The notes under the pieces were generated by a model. The model was not told where the DNA came from, ran no database searches, and worked only from the letters and a program-made list of their open reading frames with translations. A stretch of DNA of 64,000 bases. It comes from Amia ocellicauda (lineage: Eukaryota > Chordata > Actinopteri > Amiiformes > Amiidae). Made by a program: the position numbers and the translations under genes. Where the stretch lies: contig NC_089858.1 in assembly GCF_036373705.1 (NCBI RefSeq), positions 36,853,137 through 36,917,136 on the forward strand. Reading direction: 5' to 3'. Shown here piece by piece: positions 11,402-23,070 of the stretch; the first letter of the stretch is position 1; each line of letters opens with the position of its first letter.

Positions 11402-14400
11402 TATATACACACATATATATACATACACACACACCTTCTATATATTATCATAAATACTTCTTTATATATATAGAGTGAGGGGAAAAAAGTATTTGATCCC
11501 CTGCTGATTTTGTACGTTTGCCCACTGACAAAGAAATGATCAGTCTATAATTTTAATGGTAGGTGTATTTTAACAGTGAGAGACAGAATAACAACAAACA
11601 AATCCAGAAAAACGCATTTCAAAAAAGTTATCAATTGAGTTGCATGTTAATGAGGGAAATAAGTATTTGATCCCCTATCAATCAGCAAGATTTCTGGCTC
11701 CCAGGTGTCTTTTATACAGGTAACGAGCTGAGATTAGGAGCACTCTCTTAAAGGGAGTGCTCCTAATCTCAGCTCGTTACCTGTATAAAAGACACCTGTC
11801 CACAGAAGCAATCAATCAATCAGATTCCAAACTCTCCACCATGGCCAAGACCAAAGAGCTGTCCAAGGATGTCAGGGACAAGATTGTAGACCTACACAAG
11901 GCTGGAATGCGCTACAAGACCATCGCCAAGCAGCTTGGTGAGAAGGTGACAACAGTTGGTGCGATTATTCACAAATAAACCCAAAACCCAAAATAACTGT
12001 CAGTCTCCCTCGGTCTGGGGCTCCATGCAAAATCTCACTTCGTGGAGTTTCAATGATCATGAGAACGGTGAGGAATCAGCCCAGAATTACACGGGAGGAT
12101 CTTGTTAATGATCTCAAGGCAGCTGGGACCATAGTCACCAAAAAAACAATTGGCAACACACTATGCCGTGAAGGACTGAAATCCTGCAGCGCCCGCAAGG
12201 TCCCCCTGCTCAAGAAAGCACATGTACAGACCCGTCTGAAGTTTGCCAACATCTGAATGATTCAGAGGAGAACTGGGTGAAAGTGTTGTGGTCAGATGAG
12301 ACCAAAATCGAGCTCTTTGGCATCAACTCAACTTGCCATGTTTGGAGGAGGAGGAATGACCCCAAGAACGCCATCCCCACCGTCAAACATGGAGGTGGAA
12401 ACATTATGCTTTGGGGGTGTTTTTCTGCTAAGGGGACAGGACAACTGCACCACATCAAAGGGACGATGGATGGGGCCATGTACCGTCAAATCTTGGGTGA
12501 GAACCTCCTTCCCTCAGCCAGGGCATTGAAAATGGGTCGTGGATGGGTATTCCAGCATGACAATGACCCAAAACACACAGCCAAGGCAACAAAGGAGTGG
12601 CTCAAGAAGAAGCACATTAAGGTCCTGGAGTGGCCTAGCCAGTCTACAGACCTTAATCCCATAGAAAATCTGTGGAGGGAGCTGAAGGTTTGAGTTGCCA
12701 AATGTCAGCCTCGAAACCTTAATGACTTGGAGAGGATCTGCAAAGAGGAGTGGGACAAAATCCCTCCTGAGATGTGTGCAAATCTGGTGGCCAACTACAA
12801 GAAACGTCTGACCTCTGTGATTGCCAACAAGGGTTTTGCCACCAAGTACTAAGTCGAAGGGGTCAAATACTTATTTCACTCATTAACATGCAAATCAATT
12901 TATTTTTTTGTTGTTATTCTGTCTCTCACTGTTAAAATACACCTACCATTAAAATTATAGACTGATCATTTCTTTGTCAGTGGGCAAACGTACAAAATCA
13001 GCAGGGGATCAAATACTTTTTTCCCCTCACTGTATATATATATATATATATATATAAACTCATTCAACAGTGTGTGTGTTCGTACTGCAGTTCACAGATA
13101 CTCACAGTCTTGTAAAAGGCTTTGGATTGGTTTCCCAAGTGCTCCGACTTCTGCACTAAATCGTCCAGCTTCTCTCCTCTCTCCAACAATGACTCCATTG
13201 TGTTGTGCTGCCAAGCAAGGGAAGAGACACTGAGGCCCAGCTCAACCCCCACACAATACCAACATTTATCCTGGACTCCTCTCCACCCACAAGCTTATAG
13301 ATAGTAAACCGCACGTCCGTAAGTTGACACTAGAAAAATCAGACGTGTTTGGCACCGGACTCACCAGGATGATTTTGGTTTCGTCGAGCTCGGCCTGGAC
13401 TTTAGTCATGGCATCAGCCTCCCGAGGATTCTGAATGGGGAAATAAAGAAAAACAAAAATCTAAGCCATGCTAAATCATTTCTAGTGGCTTCTTGCTACA
13501 CGGCAGGAAAAATAATTAAACTAAGCCGACTGCAGCCAGAATGAGTACTGAGAATATCAGAGCTGGGATTCAGAGGGGCGTGTGTGACTTCAGGACTGTC
13601 TCGTTCCCCTCACTCTCTCTCTCACCTGGTATTTGGCAAGGTAGCTGTCCAGGGCAGTGTAGTTGATGGTAGCTGGGGAGCCCGAGGGCCAGTCTATACT
13701 GTCCACCTGTTTGGAGAATTCATCTAATACCTAGAAGAAAGATGACAGTCCACACAGAGGGAAATCATGCAGCCTTCAATGCAAAGTTTGGCTAGTTTTT
13801 CCTTCCTTCCTTCTACAGCCCTACTGAGGATCTCAATCATTTTAATAATACAACTATTTATATAGCAAATTTCATACTAAAAGCAGCTCAAAGCACTATA
13901 CAAGAAAATTAAATATTTAAAATACAATGATTGTCATTTCTTCTCAACTTTCTTTCAATAATGTGGTGGAGAACCAAGTACCACAGTAAGGGAGGACAAA
14001 TTAATGCCAGGTCAAGTCCCATGTGATGAGCTGCTTCTTGTGTCATATGAATCAGATAATGAAACCAGCACTCAAAGAAATGCATTAAATTGGTTCCAGC
14101 ACTAAATCTGACTCTTTTTAGTTTTTGTTTGGGGGCGGGGGGGTGGGGGTTACCTTATCCATCAGGGTGAAGCACACTCTGGAGGGATACTCATTGTCAG
14201 CAATCAGCACGGCGCTCAGGGAGTCGTTGCGGACGTACACATGGCACAGATACTCTGGAGAGACAACACAGACACGCTACTCTGCTGTTCCTCCAAATTT
14301 CCGGGCGGACTAACATTCTGCAAGTGTCAGAGCACTTTGAGGGCCTAATTTTGCACCTATGAGAAGGGTGTGTTATGGGCATAATGAGAATGGGCAATAC

Positions 14401-17400
14401 CAGTGTATTAGAGTTACTGAAAAATACTTGCAAAGCCCCCAAGTAAATTATCTTAATTTGATAAAACGCAAACTGAAAGCGTTGGGGAACTACTGGTCTT
14501 AAGGCCGGTTTACACTCAGTTGCACAATCGTCATCGAAGGGCAAAACGACTTGCGACCAGCTCTGTGCTTAGTTCTGCCATGGTTGCCCTTCCGGAGAAG
14601 GATGGTGGCTAGTCTCGTCGGTGAACTTTGACCTGATCTATGGCCGTGTTGCTTTAGTTACCAGAAAACTGAAATGGATGACAGTCTGTCGAGAAGCTGC
14701 TCAGTTTAATAACCTTGGACCCCTGCGTTTATACAAGTGTCAGAGCAAATTTAAAATACCAAATACAAAAAGACTGCATCAGTTTTAATTGCTGAGCAAA
14801 TGCGATCAACTGATTAGTATTTTAAACTCAGTGTAAGTGTTAACCGTTTACCATGTAACGTATGGCATGCAATGTATCGTAAATATATATACAGTACTGT
14901 GCAAAGGTTTTAGGCAGGTGTGAAAAAATGCTGTAAAGTAAGAATGCCATCAAAAATTTACATTTTAATAGATTATATTTATCAATTAAATAAATGCAAA
15001 GTGAGTGAACAGAAGAAAAATCTACATCAAATCCATATTTGGTGTGACCACCCTCTACCTTCAAAACAGCATAAATTCTTCTAGGTACACTTGCACAAAG
15101 TCAGGGATTTTGTAGGCATATAGTCAGGTGTATGATTAAACAATTATACCAAACAGGTGCTAATGATCATCTATTCAATATGTAGGTTGAAACAATCATT
15201 TACTGAAACACAAACAGCTGTGTAGGAGGAATAAAACTGGGTGAGGAACAGCCAAACCCAGCTAACAAGGTGAGGCTGCTGAAGACAGTTTACTGTCAAA
15301 AGTCATACACCATGGCAAGACTGAGCACAGCAACAAGACACAAGGTAGTTCTACTGCATCAGCAAGGTCTCTCCCAGGCTGAAATTTCAAGGCAGACGGG
15401 GGTTTCCAGATGTGCTGCGCAAGCTCTTTTGAAGAAGCACAAAGAAACGGGCAGCATTGAGGACCGTAGACGCAGTGGTCGGCCAAGGAAACTTACTGCA
15501 GCAGATGAAAGACACATCATGCTTACTGCCCTCTGCAGACGGAAGATGTCCAGCAGTGCCATCGGCTCAGAATTGACAGAAAACAGTGGGACCCTGGTAC
15601 ACCCATCTACTGTCCGGAGAAGTCTGGTCAGAAGTGGCCTTCATGGAAGACTTGCGGTCAAAAATCCATACCTCCGACATGGCAACAAGGCCAAGCGACT
15701 CAACTATGCATGAAAACACAGGAACTGGGGTGCAGAAAAATAGCAGCAGGTGCTCTGCACTGATGAGTCAAAATGTGAAAACTTGGCTGTAGCAGAAGGC
15801 AGTTTGTTCACCAAAGGGCTGGAGAGCGATACACGAATGAGTGTCTGCAGGCAACTGTGAAGCATGGTGGAGGTTCCTTGCAAGTTTGGGCTGCATTTTG
15901 GCAAATGGAGTTGGGGATTTGGTCAGAATTAATGGTCTCCTCAATGCTGAGTTCAGGCAGATACTTATCCATCATGCAATACCATCAGGGAGGCATCTGA
16001 TTGGCCCCAAATGTATTCTGCAGCATGACAACGACCCCAAACATACAGCGACAGTCATTAAGAACTATCTTCAGCGTAAAGAAGAACAAGGAGTCCTGGA
16101 AGTGATGGTATGGCCCCCACAGAGCCCTGATCTCAACATAATCGAGTCTGTCTGGGATTACATGAAGACAGAGAAGAACTGAGGCTGCCTAAATCCACAG
16201 AAGAACTGTGGTTAGTTCTCCAAGATATTTGGGCCAACCTACCTGCCGAGTTCAAAAACTGTGTGCAAGTGTACCTAGAAGAACTGATGCAAAGGCAAAG
16301 GGTGGTCAAACCAAATATGGATTTGATGTAGATTTTTCTTCTGTTCACTCACTTTGCATTTTATTGATAAATATAATCTATTAACAACTATTTTTCAAAG
16401 CATTCATACTTTACAGCATTTTTTCACACCTGCCTAAAACTTTTGCCCAGTACTGTATGGGTGTGTGTGTGTGTGTGTGTGTGTGTGTTTAAAAAACAAT
16501 GCCAGAGACAAACCACCATTTTCTCACTCCCCCCCGGCCACACCAGCAAAGCGTGGATATAATAAGAATAATCGTGGGAAATAATTTTGAACATCTTATT
16601 TAATTTCAACTAAAGAAGATAAATATTTGAAGTCTCAGTGAGGTCTATGCTAAAAGAAGACTAGTAGTATTAGACCAGTGCCAATTGGAGTGTGAAAGTT
16701 TTGAGGAAGAAAACTGCAAGAGGAAACCTCAAAACCCAGCAGTGTGACATCTGACTGGCAGAAGGGAGAGGAGACAGGGTGATGTGGCTAAGGAGCTAAT
16801 CATTTAATGGAGATCCAGTCCATGGAAGCCTGTCTTTGGGCAAAGTATAAAAAAACTAAACGGAAAGAACATTGTACACAGTATATAAAAAAAAAAAAAA
16901 ACTAGTTAGGAACCTGATTAAGTGCTGCTTCTTCCCTTTTTCCATTTCTGTTCACACCTGTTTCTGATCAGACACATCTGCACTGGGCGCTTATATTTCA
17001 GCGTCCTACAATGGCAACTGGGAGACGATGCGCCAATAATAGAACACCCTATTGTGGTCAAGCGACGGAGTATTAAATTACCTTTACTCAGGTGTCCATC
17101 TTTTCCCAGCTTAGTAGGAAATTCAAAGCCACAAAAACACAAACATGGCGACATGCATGTCAAGTGAGGCATTAACGGTATCAACAGAACTCCTGACTAG
17201 AGAAACGTTTGCAGCCTCCTTCCAGTTAAGAAGACATTGCCTGTCTTACTGTTAGAGAAAGTCTCACAAGTGAAGGGCTGAGGTAGTGTTAGAAAACAGC
17301 ATGAAGTCAAAAGGATTGGTGACACTGGGGAAACTCCTCTCCTTACATTATCATGGTCAAATCTGCAGGCAAATTGCTCAAGGGTAACAATAAGAACACC

Positions 17401-17675
17401 ACCAAATACTGTTGGTCACGCTGTAAGACAACAACATACTCTGGTAATTAACTTGTCATTTAATTTCCTAATTACTGCAATAGCAACTTATCCATCAGGG
17501 GCCCTTGCCAAGTAGAGCTATATTTAAGAGAATTGTCTTGGCTTCAGTACAAGGCAGTGCCACAGCTGCCTTCCCATTTGCTGCTGATGATCTGTGCTTC
17601 ACTTAGTAACAATGCAGATACTCAGAAAAGACGAGATAGAGAGAGAGGGGGGGGGAAGAGAGAGTGTGGGGGGGA

Positions 17676-17715
<40 letters not shown>

Positions 17716-18625
17716 GGGGGGGGAGAGTGTTAATTTGTGGGGTCCCCCTTACCTTGCTCCTTGACTGACGCCCGGCTGCCTTGGCAGGAGCGCTCCACGA
17801 TCAGGGCGCTTGTAAAGGTCATGAACTCCTGCACACTAAGAAACACAGGAGGGAAACGCTCAGCTGGGGTTTCTGCGGACAAAACCGCCAGACGCCCACA
17901 GCCACACATTATTAATACTCTGCGCTGGCCTGCATCTTATCCAGCAGCAATTAGGGAGGATTTAACATCTCGGGATGAAAGAAAAGCCCATTTCAATAAA
18001 TCGAATATCACACCAGCGATGTTCTTATTCGAACCATGCGCCATTTTCGACAGGGAGTTCTGACAGTGTGGACATTCACATATAAGGAGGATTGCATTGC
18101 GCAACAACACACGCACAATCCACACGAGCGTGTCTTGCTGTAAAGATCAAGGCCACCCGGGTCTGTGGTTGGACACAGCAGCTGCTACACAGTACATGGA
18201 GCTGTTGGATCCTTGCCTCTTTCTGGGGTTTCCATGGAAACAAAAGGATGGACCCAATAAACTGGGAACTTTAATTTGATTTGACTTTTCGGCTGCTGAT
18301 TAAGATCTCGGGTCAAAAGCAAATGCTGTCTCATGTAATTTAATGTCCGAAACGAACGCTGAATTTGTATTAGGAGCTCTGATGGCTAAAGAGTAAATTA
18401 TAAACTAAATGATTATGGTGGTTGTTTTTGTGTGCCCTGAATTACATCATTAAAAAAACACCCGTCAATCACACATTCAGACAGACAGCATGCCAGAGGC
18501 GGAGGAAGGCACTTTCCATACCTGGACCTCTGGAAGAAGCTGAAGGAGGATAAATCATAGGCAGCTTTGAGGAGATTAGCCTTGTTGGCTCCCTTGTGGA
18601 GGACACTTAGGCTGAACAGCTTCAT
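11224..18625 (-). CDS. ykt6: Synaptobrevin homolog YKT6 (R-SNARE), complete, 7 coding exons
   Basis: YKT6 is a lipid-anchored R-SNARE acting in ER-Golgi, endosomal and autophagosome fusion. Coding exons in mRNA order are 18,625-18,522, 17,835-17,753, 14,254-14,154, 13,730-13,626, 13,430-13,365, 13,207-13,106 and 11,259-11,224. All junctions are GT-AG, the frame is continuous and the product is 198 aa, the same length as human YKT6. The N-terminal longin domain begins [12 protein letters not shown] and includes '[15 protein letters not shown]'. The SNARE motif is around residues 138-190 and contains '[18 protein letters not shown]' with the zero-layer arginine. The protein ends CCEVM: the first of the paired cysteines is the palmitoylation position and the second belongs to the CAAX box for prenylation. 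The ATG exon starts just after an acceptor (TTTCAG|GGGTGG), so a non-coding 5' exon lies upstream, probably near 19,474-19,740. Two Tc1 transposons sit in its introns, in sense for the plus strand. Confidence 0.96.
11371..11480. repeat. (TA)n-rich microsatellite
   Basis: Alternating TA with some CA runs from about 11,371 to 11,472, inside the last ykt6 intron. It abuts the left end of a Tc1 element, consistent with Tc1 preference for TA targets. Confidence 0.9.
11703..11797. repeat. Hairpin inside Tc1 copy A (45-bp arms, 5-nt loop)
   Basis: Arms 11,703-11,747 and 11,753-11,797 are reverse complements with one mismatch that I can see, separated by TTAAA. The right arm lies just upstream of the transposase start codon ([13 protein letters not shown] near 11,841). 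It is part of the transposon and not of ykt6. Confidence 0.9.
11841..12852 (+). pseudogene. Broken Tc1 transposase (copy A)
   Basis: The start '[22 protein letters not shown]' (first ATG near 11,841) is the helix-turn-helix DNA-binding region of a Tc1 transposase. Reading stops near 11,976, resumes at 12,053-12,256 and again at 12,277-12,693, and finishes with a C-terminal piece ending near 12,852. Catalytic DDE-domain landmarks are visible: 'WSDETK', '[10 protein letters not shown]' and '[11 protein letters not shown]', the aspartate-aspartate-glutamate triad of the DD34E class. The stops and frame shifts make it non-functional. Confidence 0.9.
14890..16457 (+). mobile_element. Tc1/mariner DNA transposon (copy B), inactive
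   Basis: The element is about 1.57 kb long and lies in the ykt6 intron between coding exons 2 and 3. Its ends are inverted repeats: ACAGTACTGTGCAAAGG and TTTTAGGCAGGTGTG at the left, mirrored as CACACCTGCCTAAAA and CAGTACTGTA at the right. TA dinucleotides border both ends. It belongs to a different Tc1 subfamily from copy A, since the termini and protein differ. The right end is followed directly by a (GT)n microsatellite. Confidence 0.93.
15313..16182 (+). pseudogene. Broken Tc1 transposase (copy B)
   Basis: The N-terminal part starts at '[19 protein letters not shown]' (15,313) and includes the paired-like DNA-binding domain with '[12 protein letters not shown]' and the 'GRPRKL' linker. 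It runs to a stop at about 15,713. The catalytic part continues in other frames: 'CTDESK' near 15,760, then 15,841-16,182 with '[11 protein letters not shown]' and '[14 protein letters not shown]', which supply the DDE residues. At least two frame breaks leave it inactive. Confidence 0.88.
16459..16488. repeat. (GT)n microsatellite
   Basis: About 15 GT units directly after the right end of Tc1 copy B, in a ykt6 intron. Confidence 0.95.
17640..17728. repeat. (GA)n / G-rich purine tract
   Basis: An almost pure purine run of GAGA and GGGG blocks just 25 bp from the donor of ykt6 coding exon 2 (17,753-17,835). On the transcribed minus strand this is a long polypyrimidine stretch within the intron. 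Confidence 0.9.
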
Positions 18626-18989
18626 AATGACTCAGACAGGCAGTCGCTTGTCCTTCAAGCCACCCCTGAAACAGACACAAAAACAATCACTGTGAAAGCA
18701 TGACTCACTCAGTCAGTCGAGCCCCCCAAGCCAAGCCAAGCCCTATGTGACCCCATTACACTCTCTTTTAAGAAGTAGCTCAATACGGATCGATAGCCGA
18801 ACATGCACGTTAACTAAAGCAACAATCAAATAACTTAAAAACACAACCATGCAATGGCAGTATCCTGCACTGACGTGTAAAACAAACTGGGGACGGGTCG
18901 TTGTCAGTATGTGTTGCACCCAAACACTCAGACTGTTTAGCATGTGGATTGCGCTCATTCAGCTCACACACTTATGTTGTTGTTTCGAT

Positions 18990-19745
18990 TGAATTAATAT
19001 GACAAGATGATGAAGACACACATGTCTCGGACCCTGCAGACCTGCGATCTCGGGCTTTCGTATCCGGGCACAGATCTGGCTCGTTAGTGGCCGTGTTTAC
19101 GTTCCCCATTTCAGAGCCCGGGGGTGGCATTTAAAAGGGTCGACGTTTAAGCTGCAAACTCTGGGGATCTTCAAATAAGCAGGACCGGGGGATGCGGGGT
19201 TAGGCTCGGTGTACGACCGCTATGCCGGTTTCCACAACCCTCCCTTCACTCGAGTCCCTACATTTGAGTCTTTAGGAAACTCCATTACTCGCACAGCGGC
19301 TATACAGTGAAATCACACTAACTGAGCAACAGTAACACTTGGTGCCTCTGAGTCAGGGGTAACCTGCTCACTATCTCCTACCACGACGTAACCGTAAAGG
19401 AAATGTCAACGTCTTCATCTTGGGCGACTGATCCGTCGCGGCGACACCACCTCGTCTGAAGGCTGGTTCTCACCGAGTGTGTCGCCTCTTTCCTGCCGGG
19501 TGAAAAGTCCTCTCCGCTTCTCTCGTGTCGCCGAGTTGAGGCGCGACTTAAAAACACCACTTTTGAAGTAGGCAGGTAAAGACACACGTACACAACCTCT
19601 ACCCGTTCAGTGACAGATGCGAAAATGAAAGCTGCCTCGATATACAAAAATCCGAGTGTCGGGCAGCGAAGAAACTCCCTTTTCCTTCCTTCGCCCCGAA
19701 CCACGTCACTCTCTCCGGGCGGAAGTAGCTCCTACCATCAAATGA
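18990..19745 (-). promoter_or_regulatory. ykt6: Probable ykt6 promoter and non-coding first exon
   Basis: This CpG-containing stretch lies upstream of the first coding exon of ykt6. The ATG exon opens after a good splice acceptor, so a 5' non-coding exon is required. On the minus strand a strong donor, CTCG|GTGAGA, falls at about 19,473, which would make 19,474 to roughly 19,740 that exon. No TATA box is obvious, as expected for a housekeeping gene. The exact start site cannot be read from the sequence. Confidence 0.5.
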
Positions 19746-19879
19746 GTCCGACCGGAAACAGATCCTTACGGAGCTGGAATGTAAACCAGCTGAAGATACT
19801 TTGTACGAGATAGGTCGTTTTGCATGACATATTGTTATTTTATTTAATATTTTGATGGTAGTATGCAGTGAAGGTAATC

Positions 19880-20310
19880 GGAGTAGTAATGATAATAATT
19901 ACACTTCTATAGCGCTTTATGAACACCCAAAGCGCTTTACACCTCCACCACCTGGATGATGCGAAGGCCAGTACGCTCACCACACATCAGTGGGAGAGAT
20001 GATTATATTTTTAGGAGGCCTTAATAGATTTGGGACATAGTTGGAATTTTGTCCAGGACCCTTACAGTTTTCAAGACATGCCTTGGGATTTGTAATGACC
20101 ACAGAGAGTAAGGAGCTTGGTTTTACATGTCATCCAAACAACGTGGCACTTATTCACGGCAGTGTCCCCATCCCTGTCCTGGGCATTAGGATCCAAAGCA
20201 CAGCAGATGTCTGCAGATTCCAGCAGCAACCTTAATTTTTCCCCAGGTGGTCTCCCATCCAAGTACTGGCCAGGTCCAGACCTACTTAGCATCAGTGGAT
20301 TTCCAGTATT
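19880..20310. mobile_element. Fish SINE-like repeat containing a 5S rRNA-derived segment
   Basis: The left part has the 'ATAGCGCTTTATGAACACCC' and 'AAAGCGCTTTACACC' motifs and 'CACCTGGATGATGCG', which recur in many fish genomes. The right part (about 20,243-20,295), read on the minus strand, contains GCTAAGTAGGTCTGG and CCAGTACTTGGATGGGAGAC. This corresponds to the internal promoter region of 5S rRNA. It is a degenerate dispersed copy and not a functional 5S gene: only part of the 5S sequence is present. Confidence 0.75.
20240..20302 (-). pseudogene. Partial 5S rRNA-derived sequence
   Basis: The minus strand carries the 5S internal control region with the block TACTTGGATGGGAGAC, preceded by a CTAAGTAGGTCTGG-like block. 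The 5' half of 5S rRNA is absent and the 3' side diverges after the GGGAGACC block. It is embedded in the SINE-like repeat, so it is a derived fragment and not a 5S gene. Confidence 0.7.
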
Positions 20311-20634
20311 GTTTTGGTTGTATTTGACATCTATTGTTCCCTTATGACACTTTTTGTCTTTCTTGTACCACACTTTGTGTGTCTTTTCCATATTTCTACA
20401 TAAAAAAACCTCCCTTTATACATTTTCCTAGCAACATATACAAACTGTAATTACAGTTTAATGTATAATAATGATTATATTATTCAATTTCTGCAAATGG
20501 TATAATAATTTAAACAGGCTAGCTTTATTTGAAAAGAACTCATAAAAACTATGATCCATATTTACTAACATCGATGCATGGAGAAAATATCAAATCTGCT
20601 ATGTCCAACAAGCAATATCCCAAAATATACCAAT

Positions 20635-21060
20635 TCCATACAGAGAGCTGACAAATTAAAGGAAACACCAACATAAAGTGTCTCAGTAAGGTGTTGGGCT
20701 CCACAAGCCGCCAGAACAGCTTCAATGCTCTTGGCACAGATTCTACGAGTCTCTGGACTCTACTGGAGGGATGAACACCATTCTTCCAGAAGATATTCCC
20801 TCATTTGGTGTTTTGATGATGGTGGCGGAGAGTGCTGTCTAACACGACGGTCTAAAATCTCCCATAGGTGTTCAATTGGGTTGAGATCTGGTGACGGTGA
20901 AGGCCATAGCATATGATTCACATCATTTTCATACTCATCACACCATTCAGTGAGCCCTCGTGCCCTGTGGATGGGGGTATTGTCATCCTGGAAGAGACCA
21001 CTCCCATCAGGATAGAAATGTGTCACCATAGGATAAAGGCTGGGCTGTGTTAACCACATA
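20635..21060 (-). mobile_element. Truncated Tc1/mariner fragment (copy C)
   Basis: The minus strand encodes the C-terminal part of another Tc1 transposase. It includes 'GLFQDDNTPIHRAR' and '[20 protein letters not shown]', which hold the second aspartate and the glutamate of the DDE triad. One inverted end is recognisable near 20,640 (GACAAATTAAAGGAAACACC). The N-terminal half and the other end are missing. Confidence 0.85.
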
Positions 21061-22735
21061 GGCTGCAGCCTAGGGCCTCTCGCCAATAGAGTGCCTCAGC
21101 GAGGCAAGTACAAATGTTAATTATAATGTTGGTTGTTTAGTAATCGCATTTCTCTGAGCTGTTGTCTTGCAAATATATAATCATACATATCGGTTTTGAA
21201 AATACGAAAATGTTTTTATTTCCCCCCCCCCTTGTGCTACGTCAAGTCAAACAGTCAAAACAGACATAGTAAAAAGATAAAACATGCAACAAGCAGTAGC
21301 AACAAATTCCCTCTTGCTTAGTGCATAAGAAATAACTCTGTATGAGCCAAAATGGCGTCAGTTACATCATCCAGACCGAGTATAGAGTGCCACGGATTAC
21401 GCTGTCAGAAAATGAGATTAGACGTTTATGCAATATTATATACTTTACATAATGTATGTGTGTGTGTATTACAGTTCATATTCATTGGGTACGTCTGCCA
21501 ATCAAATGAAAAATACAATAAATCACTATGAGGTCTGTTTTTGTAATGTTTTATACACTTTTTATACACATTTTGCACAAATTATTATTAATACTTGCAA
21601 GTCATCTTAAGTTAAATCAACAAAATGACCAATACTTATTATTATTAATAATAATTGAGATACACCTATGAGTAAGACATTTATTTAACAATACTATTAA
21701 AACAATATATGACATTTAATTAGATTAATCGTGTAGGCTAAATAATGTTAATGCTTCAAACTGTTGTTATCTACAGGACTTTAAATATATATTTGTCACA
21801 ACTGCATTGAATTGAACCCAGTCAAATATAGACTTTTCCATGCTTTTGTGGTGTGCGTCCTGATTCGGGCTGCATTGGTTCAGTCTCCTGATCAGTGAAC
21901 AAAATGAACAAAAGGAATCGATTCTCCAAACTGATCTGAATCAAATGAATCGAGTCACTAAAAATAATCGAACTGCCCATCACTATTATTTAAAATTGCA
22001 ACTAACAGAGACAAACTACACCTCACCAAAAAAAACACAAAAGCAGAATTCATTGTTCAACCTTAAACTGTTTATTTGAAAGTTGCAAATCTTTGTCAAT
22101 AATTTAAAGTCGCATTTCTGTTGTTTATCTGTGCTTAACCTGACTTGTCTACACCGATAATGTCACCTACTACTTCTCAACGCTAAACACAGCTTCAAAT
22201 ATGCGAGTAAAATCACAGTCCTAACGGAGCTGGTTTGCAAAACCTCGCTTCACTGATTGGCTGTGCACCTCTGCTTGAGGGCGGGACTAAGCGGAGTGAC
22301 AGTGCAGAGAGCCTTTGACAGATTATAATCATTTTAAAGAAAAAGTGGGAGGAAGTACTAATACTTTATTGTGAAACCGTGAAATATTAGTAAAATATAC
22401 ACCGATTTTGTGTCCTTCAAGTCCTTCAATTTCTGCACTGGTCACCATGGATTATGTTTATCTGACTGAAGGATAGGGGACGCCATACTGTTTTCCCTCA
22501 TGGTTATTGCTTTAAATATACTTGACTTGACCCGTCACACATGCAAGTGGGGAGAGTCTTCGTCCAAGCAAACAAACAGGACCTCAGCACTTGACTTTGA
22601 TGTCTGCTGAGGATCTGGTGCTCAGATGGACGTCACCGTTATCTATCAGGGAGCTGACATACCATCATCGGTAATTCGGATATTTTTTAATGCTTTACAT
22701 TGACCTCTCAAGAATCTCAATTTGTAGATGTAGTG
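21061..22735. other. AT-rich intergenic DNA, no gene seen
   Basis: Between the Tc1 fragment and the CpG-bearing patch at 22.9 kb I find no conserved exon. The sequence is mostly AT-rich with short TA and TTA runs and a C-run at about 21,221-21,230. Confidence 0.5.
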
Positions 22736-22935
22736 TCTGCAGTCGTGGGTGGATCTGCGCAGCTCCACCAGTGGGATGGCTGGGATTGTGTGTAATGTGC
22801 TGGGATTGTGCCCCCCTATTGTGGTCATCTGGTATAGAAGCACAATACACACAAAATAATAAGGAAACTAAGCCTTCTGTATTGCAGTATGGCCTGTCGT
22901 GTAACACAGGACTAAGGTTGAGTGTCTGAGATGCG

Positions 22936-23070
22936 CCGCTGGAATCCGAGAGGGAGCCCCTTCCACCTCCCGAGTCACTGCCATCCTTTCCTCTTGCCAT
23001 CCTGAGCCACAATCGAGCTCAACTGCGCCTGCGCGGCATCTTTATACATGCCACAGAGCATGCGCGCATG
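22936..23070 (-). promoter_or_regulatory. Possible minus-strand promoter with NRF1-like palindromes
   Basis: Two NRF1-like motifs sit close together: TGCGCCTGCGCGG at 23,024-23,036 and GCATGCGCGCATG at 23,058-23,070. Downstream on the minus strand an ATG at 23,000 opens a frame beginning MARGKDGSDSGGGRG. NRF1 sites commonly mark CpG promoters of widely or testis-expressed genes. I do not recognise the peptide or find following exons. Confidence 0.3.

Larger units (their letters stand above)
11471..13034 (+). mobile_element. Tc1/mariner DNA transposon (copy A), inactive
   Basis: The element is about 1.56 kb long and lies in the last ykt6 intron between (TA)n tracts. Its terminal inverted repeats begin GAGTGAGGGGAAAAAAG at the left and end in the reverse complement of CAGTGAGGGGAAAAAAG at the right. 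They match for about 125 bp, and a second inner matching block extends the pair to roughly 200 bp, the long-TIR arrangement of fish Tc1 elements. The transposase inside is broken by stops and frameshifts. A 45-bp perfect or near-perfect hairpin lies near its left inner end. Confidence 0.95.

Noticed and set aside
20240-20302. Functional 5S rRNA gene
   Set aside because: Only part of the 5S sequence is present and it is embedded in a dispersed SINE-like repeat.
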